Position numbers and translations under genes: made by a program
Shown: positions 1-8,217 of the stretch, in pieces
How positions within the stretch are numbered: position 1 is the stretch's first letter
How the letters are laid out: each line of letters begins with the position of its first letter
From: Virgibacillus sp. MSJ-26
GTDB lineage: Bacteria > Bacillota > Bacilli > Bacillales > Amphibacillaceae
Assembly (NCBI RefSeq): GCF_018918075.1
Contig: NZ_JAHLPW010000002.1
Location: 62,001-126,000, forward strand
Direction: 5' to 3'
Length of the DNA stretch: 64,000 nt
Notes under the pieces: model-generated
The model's input: only the letters and a program-made list of their open reading frames with translations
Databases searched by the model: none
What the model was told of the DNA's origin: nothing

Positions 1-506
1 ACTGTGTCTTGATCGGATTCAGCCTCATAATCGATGATAAAGTCATTATCAGTTGTTAACCAGTACGTGACTGATGCATGAACTCGACCGGGATAACCTC
101 CTTCACCGTTGGGGGACGTATGTGTTAATTTGACGCCGACACGAGTTTCTTCGTGAATGGGAGCAGCTTCCCAGAGTGTATGGTGAAAAGCAGTCTCTCC
201 GCCATGGAGCTGGTGATTACCTTCATTTTTTTGAAGATTGTATTCTTGCCCGTTTAAGTTAAATTGTGCATTGTCGATTCTGCCGGCAACTCGACCAATA
301 ATGGCGCCAAAGCAATTAGAGTTATCTTTATAATCATTGTAATTCTCATAGCCTAGGACGATATTTTCAAGCTTACCGTTTTGATCAGGTGTTATCATTT
401 TCGTAATAATCCCACCATAATTTAAAAAACTGACGCTCATACCTGTGTTATTTGATAAGGTATATTCAATCCAGTCGTTGACTATTCTTTCTTGTGCAAT
501 TTTCAT
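1..506 (-). CDS. galM: Aldose 1-epimerase (galactose mutarotase), 3' end cut by window edge
   Basis: The first 168 codons are present and the C-terminal half lies outside the window. The reverse strand from 506 opens MKIAQERIVNDWIEY and continues with NYGGIITKM, a glycine-rich segment, then FGAIIGRVAGRI and NHQLHGG, which are the N-terminal landmarks of GalM-type mutarotases. These enzymes interconvert alpha- and beta-galactose in the cytoplasm and feed galactokinase. The ATG at 504-506 has an AGGAAT ribosome binding site and starts 10 bp after the galT stop, so it is the fourth gene of a galKETM operon. The family call is firm. Whether the protein is complete cannot be judged here. Confidence 0.93.
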   Translation of the reverse strand, partial: MKIAQERIVNDWIEYTLSNNTGMSVSFLNYGGIITKMITPDQNGKLENIVLGYENYNDYKDNSNCFGAIIGRVAGRIDNAQFNLNGQEYNLQKNEGNHQLHGGETAFHHTLWEAAPIHEETRVGVKLTHTSPNGEGGYPGRVHASVTYWLTTDNDFIIDYEAESDQDT

Positions 507-516
507 AGTATCATTC

Positions 517-2010
517 CTACTTGTTTAATGTGTCGATAAAACGCTTAAACGCATCTTGTCCGGTTTCATTCTGTTTAAAAACACCAGCATCTTCTAGAAC
601 TCTGGCAAACTTGATGCCTAATTCTTTGTGTAAAATCGACTCGGCTTCTTCTAGACTCGACAATAATCCATGTTCATTTTTCATTTGTTCTGCCCATGGC
701 ATATGATAAGGAGCGACATCAGCATTCTTATCTAATAAAAATGCTTTGATGTCTTCAAGTTCTCCTTTCAATCTGGCAGGTAAGACAGCTAGACCCATCA
801 CTTCAATTAAGCCGATATTTTCCTTTTTAATATGATGGACGTCTTCATGCGGATGAAAGATTCCCATTGGATAGTCTTCTGACGTGCGATTATTCCTTAA
901 GACAAGATCAAGTTCAAACTGTCCGTCACGAAAACGCGAAATCGGAGTCACTGTATTATGCGGCGTTTCGCCGGTAAAAGGGATAATATTCACTTCATCA
1001 TCTTCATATTGTTGCCACACATTTAAAATGTGAGCACCTGTTTCTACTAGATTTTCCTTATCAGCACCACGAAGGCGGATAACCGACATTGGCCAATTCA
1101 ATACAGATGCTGAGACTTCTGGAAATCCATTCAAGTTAAAGGTAAATTCATCTTCCGCTCGGGTCATGGCAAATTCATAACGACCTGCTTGATAGTGATC
1201 ATGACTTAAAATAGACCCTCCTACAATGGGTAAATCAGCATTTGAACCGATAAAATAATGTGGAAATTGATCCACAAATGAAAGTAATCGGTCAAACGTT
1301 TGTTTATCAATTTTCATATCACGATGTTCTTCGCAAAGTAGGATACTGTGTTCGTTATAATAAACATATGGTGAATATTGCAAATACCAGTTTTCATTTA
1401 ATATAGGGACTTTTATGACGCGGTGATTAGCACGTGCTGGATAGCCGATGCGTCCCACATATCCTTCATTTTCACGACAAAGAACGCATTTTGGATAGTC
1501 TAATGACTGTTTCATTTCACGTTCGCGCTTGATTTGTTCCGGATCTTTTTCGGGTTTTGACAAATTAATTGTAATATCAAGTTCACCGTAGACTGTGTCT
1601 GCTTTATAATGCACATTATTAGCGATTCGGTTCATTTGGATGTAGTTGCTATTCTTACTTAAATTATAAAAATAATCTGTTGCTGCGTCAGGCGTTTCAT
1701 TGTACTTGTCGTAAAATGTATTGTTAACAACTGAAGGACGAGCAACAAAGCAATTCATAATTTTAGCTGAAAGGATTTCTTTATCATCAAAAATATCTTC
1801 AATGACATCATGGTCAATCGCATAGGCAATCAACTTTTCCAGTAAATTAGGGATGGTGTCTTCTGTACCTGTTAATTCTTCGTTCGGAAAAGATTGAATG
1901 TTTAACAGGTCAAGGACTTGGTTTCGGACATACACCTCATCTTGCTTTTCTATTAAATGAACTTCTTGCGCTTTGTGGATCAATCCGGTCAAATCTTCAA
2001 AAATTGCCAT
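517..2010 (-). CDS. galT: UDP-glucose--hexose-1-phosphate uridylyltransferase, class II
   Basis: GalT exchanges UMP between UDP-glucose and galactose-1-phosphate, giving glucose-1-phosphate and UDP-galactose. The 497-residue length and the sequence match the Bacillota-type GalT class, with CVLCRENEGYVGR and GSILSHDHYQAGRYEF as landmarks. The second of these carries the His-Asp-His of the active-site region. An upstream in-frame ATG at 2083-2085 would overlap galE by 68 bp. The ATG at 2008-2010 is preferred because it follows an AAGGAG site by 10 nt and begins MAIFEDLTGLI, 7 bp after the galE stop. It would receive galactose-1-phosphate both from GalK and from the GH112 phosphorylase at 18706. 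Confidence 0.95.
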   Translation of the reverse strand: MAIFEDLTGLIHKAQEVHLIEKQDEVYVRNQVLDLLNIQSFPNEELTGTEDTIPNLLEKLIAYAIDHDVIEDIFDDKEILSAKIMNCFVARPSVVNNTFYDKYNETPDAATDYFYNLSKNSNYIQMNRIANNVHYKADTVYGELDITINLSKPEKDPEQIKREREMKQSLDYPKCVLCRENEGYVGRIGYPARANHRVIKVPILNENWYLQYSPYVYYNEHSILLCEEHRDMKIDKQTFDRLLSFVDQFPHYFIGSNADLPIVGGSILSHDHYQAGRYEFAMTRAEDEFTFNLNGFPEVSASVLNWPMSVIRLRGADKENLVETGAHILNVWQQYEDDEVNIIPFTGETPHNTVTPISRFRDGQFELDLVLRNNRTSEDYPMGIFHPHEDVHHIKKENIGLIEVMGLAVLPARLKGELEDIKAFLLDKNADVAPYHMPWAEQMKNEHGLLSSLEEAESILHKELGIKFARVLEDAGVFKQNETGQDAFKRFIDTLNK

Positions 2011-2017
2011 ACATGCT

Positions 2018-3010
2018 TCACTCCTTTTCGTATCCATGGGGGTGTGTTGAATGCCAGTGCCATGCGTCTTTGATAATATTTTCAATTGATGTACGTGATG
2101 GCTTCCATCCTAAAATATCTTGTGCTTTATCAGAACTTGCCACGAGTGTTGCCGGATCTCCTGGACGGCGTGGTCCTATTTTAGATGGGATACTTTTTTC
2201 TGTCACTTTCCTGGCTGCTTCAATAATTTCTTTAACCGAAAATCCTTGGCTGCTGCCTAAATTAAAGATATTGCTCTCGCCGCCATTTTGTAGATACTCA
2301 AGCGCTAATAAATGTGCCTCAATCAAATCATCGACATGTACGTAATCACGAATGCATGAACCGTCCGGTGTATCGTAATCCTCGCCAAATACTGTAATGT
2401 AATCACGCTGCTCTAAGGCAACTTGTAACACAATAGGAATGAGGTGGGTTTCCGGACGATGATCTTCACCGATTTCGGCTGATTCCCGAGCACCCGCAAC
2501 ATTAAAATATCTGAGTGATACATATTTAATGTCATGAGCTTCTTCTGTCCATTTCATCATTTTTTCCATGATCAGTTTAGTTTCTCCGTACGTACTCGTT
2601 GGATTGGGTGTGACATCCTCAGTGATCAATCCAACATCAGCATCTCCATATGTCGCTGCAGAAGAAGAGAAGACGATTGGTTTCACGTCGAACTCTGTCA
2701 TGACTTGCAGGAGAACTTGGGTGCCATACACATTATTATCAAAGTATTTGAGCGGCTTTTCCATCGATTCGCCGACAAGGGAGTTGGCTGCAAAATGAAT
2801 CACAGCTTCAATATTTTCTTTTTCAAAGACATCCCTGAGAAAATCAATGTTACGGATATCCCCTTCATAAAACGTGGCGTCTGGATGAAGTGCTTCTCTG
2901 TGGCCAGTTTCCAAACTATCAACGACAACGACATTTTTATTATTTTCAATAAGCTGATAAACAGCGTGCGAGCCGATATAACCGGCTCCTCCTAAAACGA
3001 GTATACTCAT
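2018..3010 (-). CDS. galE: UDP-glucose 4-epimerase
   Basis: GalE interconverts UDP-galactose and UDP-glucose (and in some relatives the N-acetyl forms), closing the Leloir cycle. It is 330 residues long, standard for the extended SDR family. The N-terminus holds the NAD-binding GGAGYIGSH motif at residues 7-15. The catalytic YxxxK occurs as [12 protein letters not shown] near residue 145, preceded by [14 protein letters not shown] and the DYVHVDDL segment are further GalE signatures. The ATG at 3008-3010 abuts the galK stop codon directly, so translation is probably coupled. It is the second gene of galKETM. Confidence 0.96.
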   Translation of the reverse strand: MSILVLGGAGYIGSHAVYQLIENNKNVVVVDSLETGHREALHPDATFYEGDIRNIDFLRDVFEKENIEAVIHFAANSLVGESMEKPLKYFDNNVYGTQVLLQVMTEFDVKPIVFSSSAATYGDADVGLITEDVTPNPTSTYGETKLIMEKMMKWTEEAHDIKYVSLRYFNVAGARESAEIGEDHRPETHLIPIVLQVALEQRDYITVFGEDYDTPDGSCIRDYVHVDDLIEAHLLALEYLQNGGESNIFNLGSSQGFSVKEIIEAARKVTEKSIPSKIGPRRPGDPATLVASSDKAQDILGWKPSRTSIENIIKDAWHWHSTHPHGYEKE

Positions 3011-4192
3011 TTATTTCACCTCTTCTGTAATTTCCTTCGCTCCGTCACCAATTGCGGCTGTGTAGAAACTGACGTCATAACCGATTTTTTCAATATATCG
3101 TTGGCTGACTTGTTGTTTAAACGAATCGATTTTGTCATTCTCCACAATAGCAATCGCGCAACCTCCAAAACCTGCACCAGTCATACGGGCGCCGGTGACA
3201 CCAGCTTGTTCCCATGCAGTTTCCACAATGGTGTCAAGCTCTTTTCCAGTCACTTCATAATCATGTTGTAACGATAAATGTGATTCGTTCATTAACTTTC
3301 CAAACGCTTCCAAATCATTTGTTTTTAACTTCTGCAAGGCATCTAAGGTTCTAGCATTTTCATAAACGGCGTGTTTCGCGCGTCTTTGATTTGTTTCATT
3401 TCTAATCAAATATTTATGGCTCTCAAAATCTTCAGGTGTAAGATCTCCCAAACCATCAATTGTGAGCTCAGTTCTCAAATCAGCTAGAGCTTGCTCACAC
3501 TCGCTTCGTCTTTCATTATATTTCGACCCAGCAAGTGTTCTACTTTTATTTGTGTTGATTATCACAATTGAATGATCAGGTAACTTGATTGGTGCATAGC
3601 TGTAATCAAGTGTCGCTGTATTAAGGTGAATGGCATGATCTTTTTTCCCCATCCCAATTGCGAACTGATCCATGATACCACTGTTAACACCAATGTACTC
3701 GTTTTCAACTTTTTGTCCAAGCTTAATCATTTCAATTCGGTCAAGGTCAAAGTCAAATAGTCCTTCTAGTAGAACACCCGTCACCATTTCAATGGAAGCG
3801 GAAGAGGAGAGACCAGCACTGTTGGGTATATTCCCATAATAAAGAATATCCATACCAAAGTCTATTTTACAACCATGTTCACGGATGTACTTAATCATGC
3901 CTTTAGGGTAGTTCGCCCAATTGTCATCTTCATTATAATCCAAGTTGTCTAGATTGACTTCAATAATCCCTAAATCTGAAAAATTCATAGAATAAAACCG
4001 AATTTTATTATCAGAACGCTTCGTCGCTAATGCATAAGTTCCAAACGAGATGGAAGCAGGAAAAACATGCCCGCCGTTGTAGTCCGTGTGTTCACCGATC
4101 AGGTTGATTCGGCCTGGGGCGAAGAATTGGCGGGGAGAGTGCACAGGATTAAATTTATTTTTAAATTCCTCGTACATTAGTTGTGTTGACAT
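3011..4192 (-). CDS. galK: Galactokinase
   Basis: This 393-residue GHMP-family kinase phosphorylates galactose at C1 with ATP. The galactokinase signature GRINLIGEHTDYNGGHV lies near residues 28-44. The GHMP ATP-binding loop is visible as NSAGLSSSASIEM near residue 125, and the third motif as GARMTGAGFGGCA near residue 340. The start ATG at 4190-4192 follows an AGGAGG site. It is the first gene of the minus-strand gal operon, diverging from the galactan operon, so one intergenic region probably serves both. Galactose from GanA is an obvious substrate source. Confidence 0.96.
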   Translation of the reverse strand: MSTQLMYEEFKNKFNPVHSPRQFFAPGRINLIGEHTDYNGGHVFPASISFGTYALATKRSDNKIRFYSMNFSDLGIIEVNLDNLDYNEDDNWANYPKGMIKYIREHGCKIDFGMDILYYGNIPNSAGLSSSASIEMVTGVLLEGLFDFDLDRIEMIKLGQKVENEYIGVNSGIMDQFAIGMGKKDHAIHLNTATLDYSYAPIKLPDHSIVIINTNKSRTLAGSKYNERRSECEQALADLRTELTIDGLGDLTPEDFESHKYLIRNETNQRRAKHAVYENARTLDALQKLKTNDLEAFGKLMNESHLSLQHDYEVTGKELDTIVETAWEQAGVTGARMTGAGFGGCAIAIVENDKIDSFKQQVSQRYIEKIGYDVSFYTAAIGDGAKEITEEVK

Positions 4193-4673
4193 AGTGTGCC
4201 TCCTAAGGTAATATAATAATTAATTAAATTATTTAACTAAGTTAAGGCTACACTAATTATTGTAAGATATCAAGTGCGATTTAGATGAAAGTAAGTTTGG
4301 CAAAAGGTAAAGGTAAAAGAACCTGATTCTCGTTGTATTATGAATAGAGTTTTACAGCAATCAACAAAAAATGTTATTGACAATACAGATAATTAGGTCT
4401 AATATGAAGATAATTAGTTAAATTAATTAAGTTTTTTAGCTATTATTTTCTTTAGAGCAGTTGAGGTCTATAAATAATTATGATTGTAGCATTTGCGAAA
4501 AGGAAGTGATAATTAATTAAAAAATAAAGTTAAAAATAGTTATCACGTTAATCATTGTAAAAACTAAAAAATCTTGACAAAAGCGTTCCTAGTTATTTGA
4601 TTGGGTTTTAAAGTTTTTACTTAATTTTGAATTTGTGTGAAAGCGTTTTAAAAAATGAAAGGATGAAGATTAT
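4193..4673. promoter_or_regulatory. Divergent control region between gal and gan operons
   Basis: This 481-bp AT-rich gap holds no gene. On the plus strand TTGACA (4377-4382), a 17-bp spacer and TAATAT (4400-4405) form a good sigma-A promoter for ganS. A second TTGACA lies at 4574-4579 without a clear -10 box. The motif TTAGTTAAAT occurs once on the plus strand (4415-4424) and once on the minus strand within 4228-4237 in front of galK. These are candidate half-sites for a shared regulator, but the AT richness makes chance matches likely. No clear galK -35/-10 pair was found. The regulator itself is not adjacent. Confidence 0.55.
4638..4651 (+). promoter_or_regulatory. cre box before ganS
   Basis: TGAAAGCGTTTTAA matches the CcpA consensus TGWAANCGNTNWCA at 13 of 14 positions. 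It sits 23 bp upstream of the ganS start and downstream of the promoter, a position where CcpA would act as a roadblock and give glucose repression of galactan use. Confidence 0.7.
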
Positions 4674-5963
4674 ATGAAAGTTTACATAAAACAGTTAGGT
4701 ATTTACAGTATAATAGCGTTATTTTTTGTACTAGCTGCTTGTGGGCCTCAAGAAGACAGTGGAGAGAAAGCGGGTGGAGAACAAGAGGGAAGTAAAAACA
4801 GCGAATACGATTTGCTTGTTTGGGAAGATGTTGAGAAGTCTGAAGGTATAGAGGATGCGATTCAAAAGTTTGAAGAGGAGAATGATGTAACAATTAAGGT
4901 GGTAGAAGAAACTTATGCACAGCAAATTGAAAAATTACGGCTTGATGGGCCAGCTGGAACAGGACCGGATGTTCTCACGATGCCTAATGATCAGATAGGA
5001 ACAGCAGTAATAGAAGGTTTAATTGAAGAATTAAACGTCGAAGAAGACATAACTTCTATATACACTGACGTTGCGATGGATTCACAAATAGTAGAAGGGA
5101 AAATATATGGTTTACCTAAATCTGTCGAAACAACAGTATTATTTTATAATAAAGATATTGTGTCGGAAGATGAATTACCTGAGACTTTAGATGATTGGTA
5201 TGATTTATCTAAGGAGTTAACAGATGGTGAAAATTTTGGACTTTTAGCTCTTTTTGACCAAATTTATTATGCGAACAGTGTTTTAAGTGGCTATGGTGGT
5301 TATATTTTTGGCGAAGATGAAAACGGTGATTATGATCCATCTGACATCGGTTTAAATAATACTGGTGCTATAGAGGGAGCTGAGTTGATGCAGGAATTTT
5401 ACACTGAAAAACTATTCCCATCTGGAATTATAGGTGAACAAGGTATCCAAGTACTTGACTCTTTATTTTCAGAAGGGAAAGCAGCGGCTGTTATTTCTGG
5501 TCCTTGGAATGTGGAGCCATTCAGTGATGCGGGAATTAACTACGGTGTTACGAAACTACCAGAATTATCAAATGGTGAAAATATGAGTTCTTTCAATAAT
5601 GTGAAAAGTTATAACGTCAGTTCATATTCTGAAAATAAGGAACTTGCTGAAAGGCTTGTTGAATTTTTAGCAAATGAAGAGAATTCTAAGGTGAGATATG
5701 AAAAAACAAAAGAAGTTCCTGCAGTAGCTTCTTTAGCAGATGACCCTGCGATTACAGAAAATGAAGCTGCTGAAGCAGTTGCTGAACAATCAATGTATTC
5801 TGAAATAATGCCTGGTATCCCCGAAATGAATTCTGTATGGGATCCAGCTGATGCTGCACTTGAAACTCTTGCAACAGGAAAGTCTAGTCCGGAAGAAGCG
5901 TTAGAACAAGCGGTTGAAACAATTAAAGGACAAATTGAAGCCAACCACGGCAACGATAAATAG
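4674..5963 (+). CDS. ganS: Galactan/galacto-oligosaccharide-binding lipoprotein of ABC importer
   Basis: This is a 429-residue family 1 extracellular solute-binding protein of the maltodextrin-binding type. The signal peptide ends in a LAAC lipobox (Cys23), so the mature protein would be lipid-anchored outside the membrane. The body shows MalE-like landmarks such as YDLLVWED, GTGPDVLTMPNDQIG, YGLPKSVETTVLFYNKD and AAVISGPWN. In Bacillus subtilis the equivalent gene (ganS/cycB) heads ganSPQAB. The same order here, followed by GH42 and GH53 enzymes, makes beta-1,4-galacto-oligosaccharides the likely ligand. An ATPase is not encoded nearby, so a shared MsmX-type ATPase is presumed. Confidence 0.9.
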   Translation: MKVYIKQLGIYSIIALFFVLAACGPQEDSGEKAGGEQEGSKNSEYDLLVWEDVEKSEGIEDAIQKFEEENDVTIKVVEETYAQQIEKLRLDGPAGTGPDVLTMPNDQIGTAVIEGLIEELNVEEDITSIYTDVAMDSQIVEGKIYGLPKSVETTVLFYNKDIVSEDELPETLDDWYDLSKELTDGENFGLLALFDQIYYANSVLSGYGGYIFGEDENGDYDPSDIGLNNTGAIEGAELMQEFYTEKLFPSGIIGEQGIQVLDSLFSEGKAAAVISGPWNVEPFSDAGINYGVTKLPELSNGENMSSFNNVKSYNVSSYSENKELAERLVEFLANEENSKVRYEKTKEVPAVASLADDPAITENEAAEAVAEQSMYSEIMPGIPEMNSVWDPADAALETLATGKSSPEEALEQAVETIKGQIEANHGNDK

Positions 5964-5979
5964 TCTTATTAAAAAAATA

Positions 5980-6007
5980 GTGCCAAATGCTATATGGTAT
6001 TTGGCAC
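5980..6007 (+). terminator. Intercistronic hairpin between ganS and ganP
   Basis: A 9-bp perfect stem, GTGCCAAAT and ATTTGGCAC, encloses a 10-nt loop. No U-run follows, so it more likely stabilises the upstream ganS message or tunes read-through than terminates fully. Such hairpins are common after binding-protein genes, which need more product than the permeases. Confidence 0.55.
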
Positions 6008-6068
6008 ATGCATTTTAATTTCAATATACAATCTCGATGGATTGTATTCTAATAAAGAGGTGAAAAAA

Positions 6069-7322
6069 GTGCAACATCGTACAATTGCAAGTGTTTTGTC
6101 CATCATTCCCGGGTTAGGACAGTTTTACAATAGACAATGGGCAAAAGGTCTTGTGTTTCTTGGGTTTGGCCTCTCGTTTTTTGTTGTATTTTATGATTTG
6201 CTAAATATGGGGTTCTGGGGAATTTTTACTCTTGGTACAGAAGTACCTCGAGATAATTCAGTGTTTTTATTAGCACAAGGAATTATAGCAATTCTAGTTA
6301 CGTGTTTAGGATTGTTTGTTTACTTTCTTAACTTTCGTGATGCTTATCGCAATGGTGTATTACGTGATAGAAAAATGAATTTAAGTTCGTTGAAAGAGCA
6401 ATACAGAAATTTAGTGGAACAAGGATATCCTTATGTTGTCAGTGGTCCTTCACTTATTATTTTAGTATTTGCGGTTATTTTTCCTATTTTATTCAGTGTT
6501 GCATTGGCATTTACAAATTACGATTTATATCATTCTCCACCAGCTAATTTAGTAGATTGGGTGGGATTTGATACATTTGCAAAAATTTTCACGGTTGATA
6601 TTTGGCGGTCTACCTTTTTTGATGTTTTAGGATGGACTGTAGTGTGGACTCTTGTAGCTACAACATTACAAGTAGGAATAGGTATTCTTATGGCGGTCAT
6701 TGTTAACCAGCCAAGATTGCGTTTTAAAAAGTTTTTTCGAACGATTCTTGTTTTACCATGGGCTGTCCCAGGGTTCGTAACGATTTTAATTTTTGCTGGT
6801 TTATTTAATGATAGTTTTGGTGCAATCAATAATGATATTTTAGCATTCTTTGGACTTGATCCGATACCGTGGATGACCAATGAAGCTTGGTCTAAAATTG
6901 CGCTTATTCTTATGCAGGGGTGGTTAGGATTTCCTTATATATTCCTAGTAACAACAGGAGTTCTGCAGTCGATTCCCGATGATTTATATGAAGCTGCGAC
7001 AATTGATGGAGCATCGATATTTGCCAAATTTAAACATATTACGATGCCGATGATACTTTTGGCTATAGCACCCATTATTATTACCCAATATACCTTTAAT
7101 TTTAATAATTTTAACATAATTTATTTATTTAACGGTGGTGGGCCATCTGTTCCTGGATCTACAGCCGGAGGTACAGATATTTTAGTATCTTGGATTTATA
7201 AATTGACACTAGAAGAAAGTCAATATTCACTTGCAGCTGCTTTAACTATTTTGTTATCTGTATTTGTTATTGCTATCGCATTATGGCAATTTAGACGGAC
7301 CAATTCGTTTAAGGAGGAGTAA
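6069..7322 (+). CDS. ganP: Galacto-oligosaccharide ABC permease, MalF type
   Basis: This is an integral membrane subunit of a CUT1 importer, 417 residues from the chosen GTG. The N-terminal ~95 residues carry extra membrane segments starting with SIIPGLGQFYNRQWAKG, as in MalF/GanP proteins. The transport domain follows, with the EAA loop DLYEAATIDGASIFAKFKHITMP that contacts the ATPase. A longer reading from 5994 would begin inside the ganS-ganP hairpin. The GTG at 6069 has an AAAGAGGTG site 6 nt upstream and is preferred. It pairs with GanQ, whose gene begins 5 bp downstream. Confidence 0.9.
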   Translation: MQHRTIASVLSIIPGLGQFYNRQWAKGLVFLGFGLSFFVVFYDLLNMGFWGIFTLGTEVPRDNSVFLLAQGIIAILVTCLGLFVYFLNFRDAYRNGVLRDRKMNLSSLKEQYRNLVEQGYPYVVSGPSLIILVFAVIFPILFSVALAFTNYDLYHSPPANLVDWVGFDTFAKIFTVDIWRSTFFDVLGWTVVWTLVATTLQVGIGILMAVIVNQPRLRFKKFFRTILVLPWAVPGFVTILIFAGLFNDSFGAINNDILAFFGLDPIPWMTNEAWSKIALILMQGWLGFPYIFLVTTGVLQSIPDDLYEAATIDGASIFAKFKHITMPMILLAIAPIIITQYTFNFNNFNIIYLFNGGGPSVPGSTAGGTDILVSWIYKLTLEESQYSLAAALTILLSVFVIAIALWQFRRTNSFKEE

Positions 7323-7327
7323 GAGAT

Positions 7328-8179
7328 ATGTTTACCAATATTAAAAATAAGAAATTCATTCAACTCTTTACCTCTTATATGATATTAATTTTTGCGGTGG
7401 TAATTATTGCTTACCCCTTACTTTGGACTATCGGGGCAAGCTTTAATCCAGGTAATAGTTTGATTAGTACGTCTCTTATTCCTGAGAATCCAACCTTAGA
7501 TCATTATAAAGAGTTGTTTGCAGGTAAAGAAAGTTTGCAATATGGTCAATGGTATATTAATTCTATAAAAATCAGTGTATTCACCATGATTGGAACAGTA
7601 ATATGTGTTTCGTTCACAGCTTATGCCTTTTCTCGATTTCGTTTTGCAGGAAGGAAAAACGCTTTAGTTTTATTTTTACTATTACAGATGATTCCACAAT
7701 TTTCAGCTTTGATTGCACTATTTGTTTTTGCACAACTTCTAGGTCTAATGAATAGTCACTGGTTATTGACTTTCCTTTACATTGGAGGTCAAATCCCAAT
7801 GAATACTTATTTGATGAAAGGATATATTGATTCTATTCCTATGGAGTTAGACGAGGGTGCACGTATTGATGGGGCAAGTAATACAAAGATTTTTATGAAA
7901 ATTATTATGCCTTTATCAAGACCAATGATTGCCGTTGTTGCAATGAATGGATTTATTATTCCTCTTGCTGATTTTGTACTAGCATCCACGATATTAAGAA
8001 CACCTGAATCTTATACTTTACCAATAGGGTTATACAATTTAGTGAATGACGTAATGGGGGCTAGCTATACGACGTTTGCTGCTGGAGCTATTTTAATTAG
8101 TATTCCAATTGCAGTAGTATTTGTTCTCTTACAAAAGAACTTTGTATCAGGATTAACAGCAGGTGGAATTAAAGGTTAA
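7328..8179 (+). CDS. ganQ: Galacto-oligosaccharide ABC permease, MalG type
   Basis: This is the second permease subunit, 283 residues with about six predicted membrane segments. The EAA motif reads ELDEGARIDGASNTKIFMKI near residues 170-190, and the C-terminus ends in LTAGGIKG, typical of MalG-family proteins. The start has a GGAGGAG site overlapping the end of ganP. It forms a heterodimer with GanP for uptake of substrate bound by GanS. Confidence 0.91.
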   Translation: MFTNIKNKKFIQLFTSYMILIFAVVIIAYPLLWTIGASFNPGNSLISTSLIPENPTLDHYKELFAGKESLQYGQWYINSIKISVFTMIGTVICVSFTAYAFSRFRFAGRKNALVLFLLLQMIPQFSALIALFVFAQLLGLMNSHWLLTFLYIGGQIPMNTYLMKGYIDSIPMELDEGARIDGASNTKIFMKIIMPLSRPMIAVVAMNGFIIPLADFVLASTILRTPESYTLPIGLYNLVNDVMGASYTTFAAGAILISIPIAVVFVLLQKNFVSGLTAGGIKG

Positions 8180-8217
8180 TGAAATACTTATAGAAAATAA
8201 TTTTAAAGGAGAATTAC

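Noticed and set aside
5994..6068. Longer N-terminus for the GanP permease
   Set aside because: The upstream ATG lies inside the ganS-ganP hairpin and lacks a ribosome site. The GTG at 6069 has a good one and matches the family start.
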